From: Silene conica
Lineage: Eukaryota; Streptophyta; Magnoliopsida; Caryophyllales; Caryophyllaceae
NCBI GenBank assembly: GCA_029255685.2
Contig: CM055318.2
Span: 2,361,001-2,425,000, forward strand
Reading direction: 5' to 3'
DNA: 64,000 bases
The translations under genes were made by a program, and so were the position numbers. Shown here one piece after another: positions 59,384-64,000 of the stretch. A model generated the notes under the pieces. That model was given only the letters and a program-made list of their open reading frames with translations, was not told where the DNA came from and searched no databases. Position 1 is the stretch's first letter. Every line of letters begins with the position of its first letter.

Positions 59384-60209
59384 GGGCCATACTATACGTG
59401 GTCGACAAATTACTAATTATCGTCGACACTTTTACATGAATTATCAATTTTGCTCCTTTCAACCTTTTTATTTACCATTTGACAATTAGCTAATTCGGAC
59501 TAAAATTCATTAAAAAAATTGTCGGTTTTCTCACAAAAAATTAAATACGGTTTAGTGCGATTCAATCAGCGGATTTCAACGATTTCAACGAGCGATTCGA
59601 TCAACGATAATTCAACTATTTCAACGAGCGATTTGAACAACGATTTTCAAACGATGAATGACAATAACGAGATTAGTTTATGAATTATGATTTAAATTTG
59701 ATTCAAATTTATGATTTTTAGTTCGTAATATAGTAGAACGGATTAACGTTAGATTCCCGAAACCGATTTGAAATTTTGAAAAAAAAAAATTATAAATTGC
59801 CGAGACAAAGAACATTTTCGTCCAGACCTAGGTCCAGACAAAGATCATTTTCGTCTGGACCTAGGTCTGGACGAAAAATTGGCGAAAACAGTCAGACCTA
59901 GGTCCAGACGAAAATCCTCTTCGTTCCAAACTTTTTTTTTTTTTCGTTTTTCGCGAATACGGTTCAAATCCGGGTAAGAAACATATCTTAAACGAATTAC
60001 ATTAATAAAAATCCGACATTCAAACAACGATTCTATCCTAATTTCGTCAAAAATTAAAGTATCTATCCTAATTCCGTTTCTAATCTATCAAAATAAGAAC
60101 AAAACGACAAAAAATAAAATCAAAGAAGGGAGGGGAGGGGTAGTTTAGGAATTTCATTAAAAAGTGTCGACGATAATTAGTAATTTGTCGACGACGTATA
60201 GTAGGTTGG
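59384..60209. mobile_element. Mutator-like element 2 with paired GTCGAC ends, 826 bp
   Basis: About 50-bp inverted ends: actatacgt(g/c)gtcgacaaat, then tactaattatcgtcgacact. GTCGAC boxes at 59401 and 59422, and at 60166 and 60187, are 21 bp apart at each end, as in the PMD element. Flanks attttaaa (59376-59383, 60210-60217) look like the target duplication. The interior has a purine stretch, gattcgatcaacgat-type repeats and a palindrome array, but no gene. Confidence 0.8.
59815..59925. repeat. palindromic CCTAGG array inside Mutator-like element 2
   Basis: Three units of the type ttcgtccagacctaggtccagac/gtctggacctaggtctggacgaa, palindromic around CCTAGG. Confidence 0.75.
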
Positions 60210-61922
60210 ATTTTAAAACTCTCTACAAATATCAACCGATTTTATGCAAATATGAGCTAGCCTGGTTAATAAAGTTCCGAGATAATACATTGTAAAAAGT
60301 TTAGTTTGTGACGGATAGTATCTATCACAAGCTGAACACGGATATTTTACCCTCACTATCCATATTCAGCTTGTATCAGATAGTGTCCGTCCTTAGTGAA
60401 AATTGACGAATATATTCATACTTACCACTTGTTTATATTTATTTTGATGGATCCCTCCACATAAAATAGAAATAAAAATAATCTCGATTTATCTATGTAG
60501 AATTTTGTTATTTTCTCATTTTTATAATCCGTTCTCATTTTTATTTTCCCAAGCTAAATACCCCTTTCTAAATTTAGTAAGAAAGGAGTAGACAATTAGA
60601 CATGCAATACTACCTCTACCTTAGTATACTGAATTACTGACTCCTTATCCCTAGTTTAAGGATAAAATTCTTAATTTAATTATATAAATAGGATCTTGAA
60701 GATGAAATTTGTGGTAACTTCATTATGTTTAAACTAGCCATGATAATTAAATAATTGGGGTAAGAGCCTCGGCTTCGCACCTGAGTCCGATGCCCATTAC
60801 TCCATATGTTCAGCTCCCGTATTTATCTATTTTATTTACAAATGTCTTATTCATTTGTTTATCTTTTATATTAAGTATATTTTTAAGGCTTAATTGTCTA
60901 TATATCTAGATTGACTAAATATATGTTTATCTAAACTATTAAGCTAATAAATTTTCGATAATCAATGGAGTATTACAAGTCAACTAGTTCAAATCCTACC
61001 CCTCAATTCTAAAGTGGAATATTAGCACCGGGTATGAGGAAAATTATAGTTATATCCACATTTCAAGCCAAAAGAGAATTCACGTGAATGAACATGTTCG
61101 AATATAAAACCGATCGTTGTACTCCAATCACCAGCTTAAACATTTAGTTGATTCATCTACCATTCTAACTAATTATATACGATAATACAAAGTATCAACT
61201 CTCTGTAATCTCACTAGTCTGTATCACTTAATCACTTATCTTTTTAGCTAATTTTTTCTTACAACGAATATAAAAAGTAAATAATAATCAAACCAAAAAG
61301 ATTACAATGGGTGGGTAAACTTAGAAATGGATGGTCTTAAGTGTAGATGAGTATGTTGGGCTATAAGGAGACGTTGATGATAAGAAATGGAACAATGGAA
61401 GGCACGTTCCCTCTTAAAGAAGTTAAGTGGGAAAGTGGACCAAACTAATTAAATTATTAGATTTTATGCTCAAGAACAACAACAGATTTAATATAGTGTC
61501 GGCTTTACAATCGGAATACGTATGCCAGTTAAGCTTCCGTAACACGAGCCATGTGGTTCCGTCCACCTCTATCGTCGAAGACGGATACTATCTTTTAGTA
61601 CAAATTAAAAACGGATAATATTATTTTATAATATCACCAGTTACTTAGTTGAAGGGCGAATGAAATGTTTCATTTAATTCTCACTTGATTTGCCACTTAC
61701 ACTATGTGAGAATGATATTACCCGTCTTTATTAAAAAGACGGATCGTTCCCCTCCCCTCCGCTTTGTTTTGTTATCCAAACACACTTTTTATCAGATCGT
61801 GGTAGCTAATTACTGTTTTGTCCAAGTTAATTATTATCTATTTTCCTTAGGGTGTATCAATTAATAGTTATCTATTTCTATCATTTTATAGCTTAAGCTC
61901 GCGTTACGGGGCATATGCTGAT
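60210..61922. other. intergenic DNA, no gene
   Basis: 60295-60405 has an inverted pair (tgtgacggatagtatctatc and tcagatagtgtccgtcctta), perhaps a small MITE. The rest is AT-rich without recognised content. Confidence 0.45.
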
Positions 61923-62456
61923 TAGGGATGTCAATGGACCGGGTTTGGGTCGGGTAAAGCCTCATCCGTCATCCATCCGTTCCTTTAAAATCTCATCCAA
62001 CCCGTCCGTCATCCGTGAAACATATCATCCGTTGTCCGTCCATCCATCATCCATGGATGAAACGGGTGGATTGGGTGATAAACATGTGTTGTGTACTTAT
62101 ATGTTTCAAGTTATAAAAAGTGAAGAGTTTATTCTATACAAAAATAATGTTGGATAATTATTTTAAATGAACTTTTTAATGGGTAGTTTCACAAAAGAAA
62201 ATATTTTGAGAGTAGAAATATTTTAAAATTTGAATATTTTATATGAATTATATCTCAATAATGTATCATATTGGTAAAAAAAAATTAAATAAAAAGTAAT
62301 TAAATCGGGTGATGGATGGATGGCGGGTGAAATTTCTTCATCCAACCCATCCGTCATCCGTCATCCATCCATCATTCATTTAAGTCGGATTTTCATCCGT
62401 CTTTTAAAATCGGGTGAATCGGTTTTTAATCGGATGCGGGTGAAATTGACATCCTA
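61923..62456. mobile_element. hAT-type non-autonomous element, 534 bp
   Basis: TAGGGATGTCAATGG at the left pairs imperfectly with AAATTGACATCCTA at the right. The arms are rich in catccgtcatcc. Flanks atgctgat and aattgctgat are similar but not an exact 8-bp duplication, so this is an older insertion than 58299. Confidence 0.65.
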
Positions 62457-62654
62457 AATTGCTGATATGCCCATATATGCTGATTGCTGATATACTGATT
62501 CAGCTATCGAGGTTGATATGGGTATATAGGTAGGATTCATGGGCCAGGATCCAAATTTTCAATCAGAAAAAGTGGACCATTACCAACTGGGCTAGATTCT
62601 GGACAGCTTTCTTAAACTACTCCGCCTTTTATGGATTCTCATAAATTTGGATGC

Positions 62655-63860
62655 TCGGGTCAGGCAAACCCCCTCATAAAATTTGGAGTATTAACCGAAG
62701 ACATTTGAGATTATCAATGCGAGATAAATTGATTTGAGGAGTATTTCGATTACTCGTTATTTCTGTGAAATCTAATAGGATAATTTTTGATGTGACCCTT
62801 GCATATGGTTGAAAAATCAGGAGAATATGAAATACGACCCGGTACAGCTTCGAAAACGGTTCATATCAAAGTGTATAATATACGTTTTACGGGATTTAAG
62901 GTCTCGGAACAAAAATGTACGAAAATAACACGGATGGATTATAGGGTCAGACAAAGTGACCTCGTAAAATTTGAATATGAACAGGGGACATTTGAGACTG
63001 CCGATGCGAGAAAATATGATCCGAGGCGTATTTCGAATACTCGTTAAAAATGGTTTAATAATTGTTATTTTGGGCTCGGATAGGGTAACTCTTGAAGTAA
63101 CCCAAACACGTGGTTGAAAAATTAGGAGAAAATGAAACACGACTTGGTACGACTGGAAAACGGTTAAAATCAAAGTGTATAATACACGTTTTTCGGGATT
63201 TAGAGTCTCAGAACACAAATGTCTGAAAATCACAAGGGTGGATTCTAGGGTTAGACAAAGTGGCCTCGTTAATTTTGAATGTCAACAGAGGACATTTGAG
63301 GCTGTCGGTGCGAGATAAACCGATCTGAGACGTGTTTCGGATAGTCGTTAAAAATGGTTTAATACTTGTTATTTTGGGGGTGAAATCTAATAGGATAACT
63401 GTTGAAGTGACCCTGGACACATGATAGAAAAATCAGGAGAAAACGAAACACGACCCTGTACGGCTCCGAAAACAGTTCAAATCGAAGTGCGTGTTTCGGG
63501 ATTTAAGGACTCAGAACAAAAATGTCCGAAAATTACATGGGTGGATTATCAGGTCGGACAAAGCGGCATCGTAAATTTTGATTATCAACCGAGGACATTT
63601 ATGGCTATTGGTGGGAGATAAACCGATTTGAGGCGTATTTCGGATACTCGTTAAAACTGGTTTAATACTTGTTATTTTGGGGAAAATTATACTCCATAAG
63701 GATAATTCTCAAAATGACCCTAGCAACATGGTAAAAAAATTAGGAGAAAATAAAACACGACCCCATATAATTTCGAAAACGGTTCAAATCGAAGTGTAAT
63801 CAAAATAAAATAGAAAAATTAGGAGAAAATAAAACACGACCCCATATAGTCACCATATCA
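62655..63860. repeat. tandem array of about 306-bp units
   Basis: The marker g(g)ttgaaaaat(c/t)aggag recurs at about 62808, 63112, 63423 and 63730 (304, 311 and 307 bp apart). Each unit also holds gaaaacggttcaaatc(g)aagt, cgggattta(a/g)gg(t)ctc, gacatttga and tttcgga-tactcgtta. Partial units bound the array. Open frames inside are not conserved between units, so it looks like a satellite-like repeat rather than a gene. Confidence 0.8.
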
Positions 63861-64000
63861 GTAATCTTTTACTTGGGTAAAATAAGAATTACTATACTAC
63901 TACGGTACTACCTGACATGAACATTAACCTACCCACCAACTCGTGGCGAACAGTAAAAAAAACCGTCTTCTAAGTGATAGAGTACGGGATATAATGTCGC

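Noticed and set aside
62799..63621. Open frames in the 63-kb region
   Set aside because: They fall inside a tandem repeat and their frames are not preserved between units.

Overview
This is a nuclear chromosome segment from a flowering plant. Four intron-rich protein-coding genes sit in AT-rich DNA that is crowded with small transposable elements. The genes match core-eudicot families, all introns are GT-AG, and the mobile DNA (Stowaway, Tourist, hAT and Mutator MITEs, tRNA-derived SINEs, a miniature LTR retrotransposon) is typically angiosperm. A Caryophyllales species is my guess only; nothing here proves the order.

Layout. 1-9.2 kb: intergenic, with MITEs, a miniature LTR element and a SINE. 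9.27-12.64 kb (+): a bHLH79-like transcription factor, 6 exons, 250 aa. 14.52-28.30 kb (+): an ALA3-type P4-ATPase lipid flippase, 27 exons, 1228 aa. 29.12-34.27 kb (-): a secreted protein of 524 aa in 7 exons with what looks like a circularly permuted NlpC/P60 (YiiX-like) papain fold; it converges tail to tail on the flippase. 34.3-43.8 kb: no genes, but nested and tandem MITEs. 43.91-48.19 kb: a Mutator-like element carrying a plant mobile domain (PMD) gene broken by a frameshift near its 3' end. 48.2-54.1 kb: MITEs. 54.13-55.62 kb (+): a type-A cytokinin response regulator, 5 exons, about 266 aa. 55.6-64 kb: a miniature LTR element with a duplicated LTR-PBS unit, two hAT MITEs, a second Mutator-like element, and a tandem array of about 306-bp units.

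The four host genes are not an operon or a pathway; each is an independent transcription unit. The most interesting parts are in the mobile DNA. (1) Two Mutator-like elements with unrelated interiors share an end architecture: paired GTCGAC boxes exactly 21 bp apart at all four termini, plus internal palindrome arrays. (2) A family of about 300-bp LTR elements has 72-bp LTRs, a 15-nt initiator-tRNA-Met primer site and, in one copy, a Pol III B-box-like motif just downstream. (3) Several elements have diagnostic target-site duplications, including a nested insertion whose empty site is preserved in a sister copy 33 kb away.

Exon boundaries were inferred by eye from reading frame, GT/AG sites and remembered homologues. 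No alignment or transcript evidence was available.
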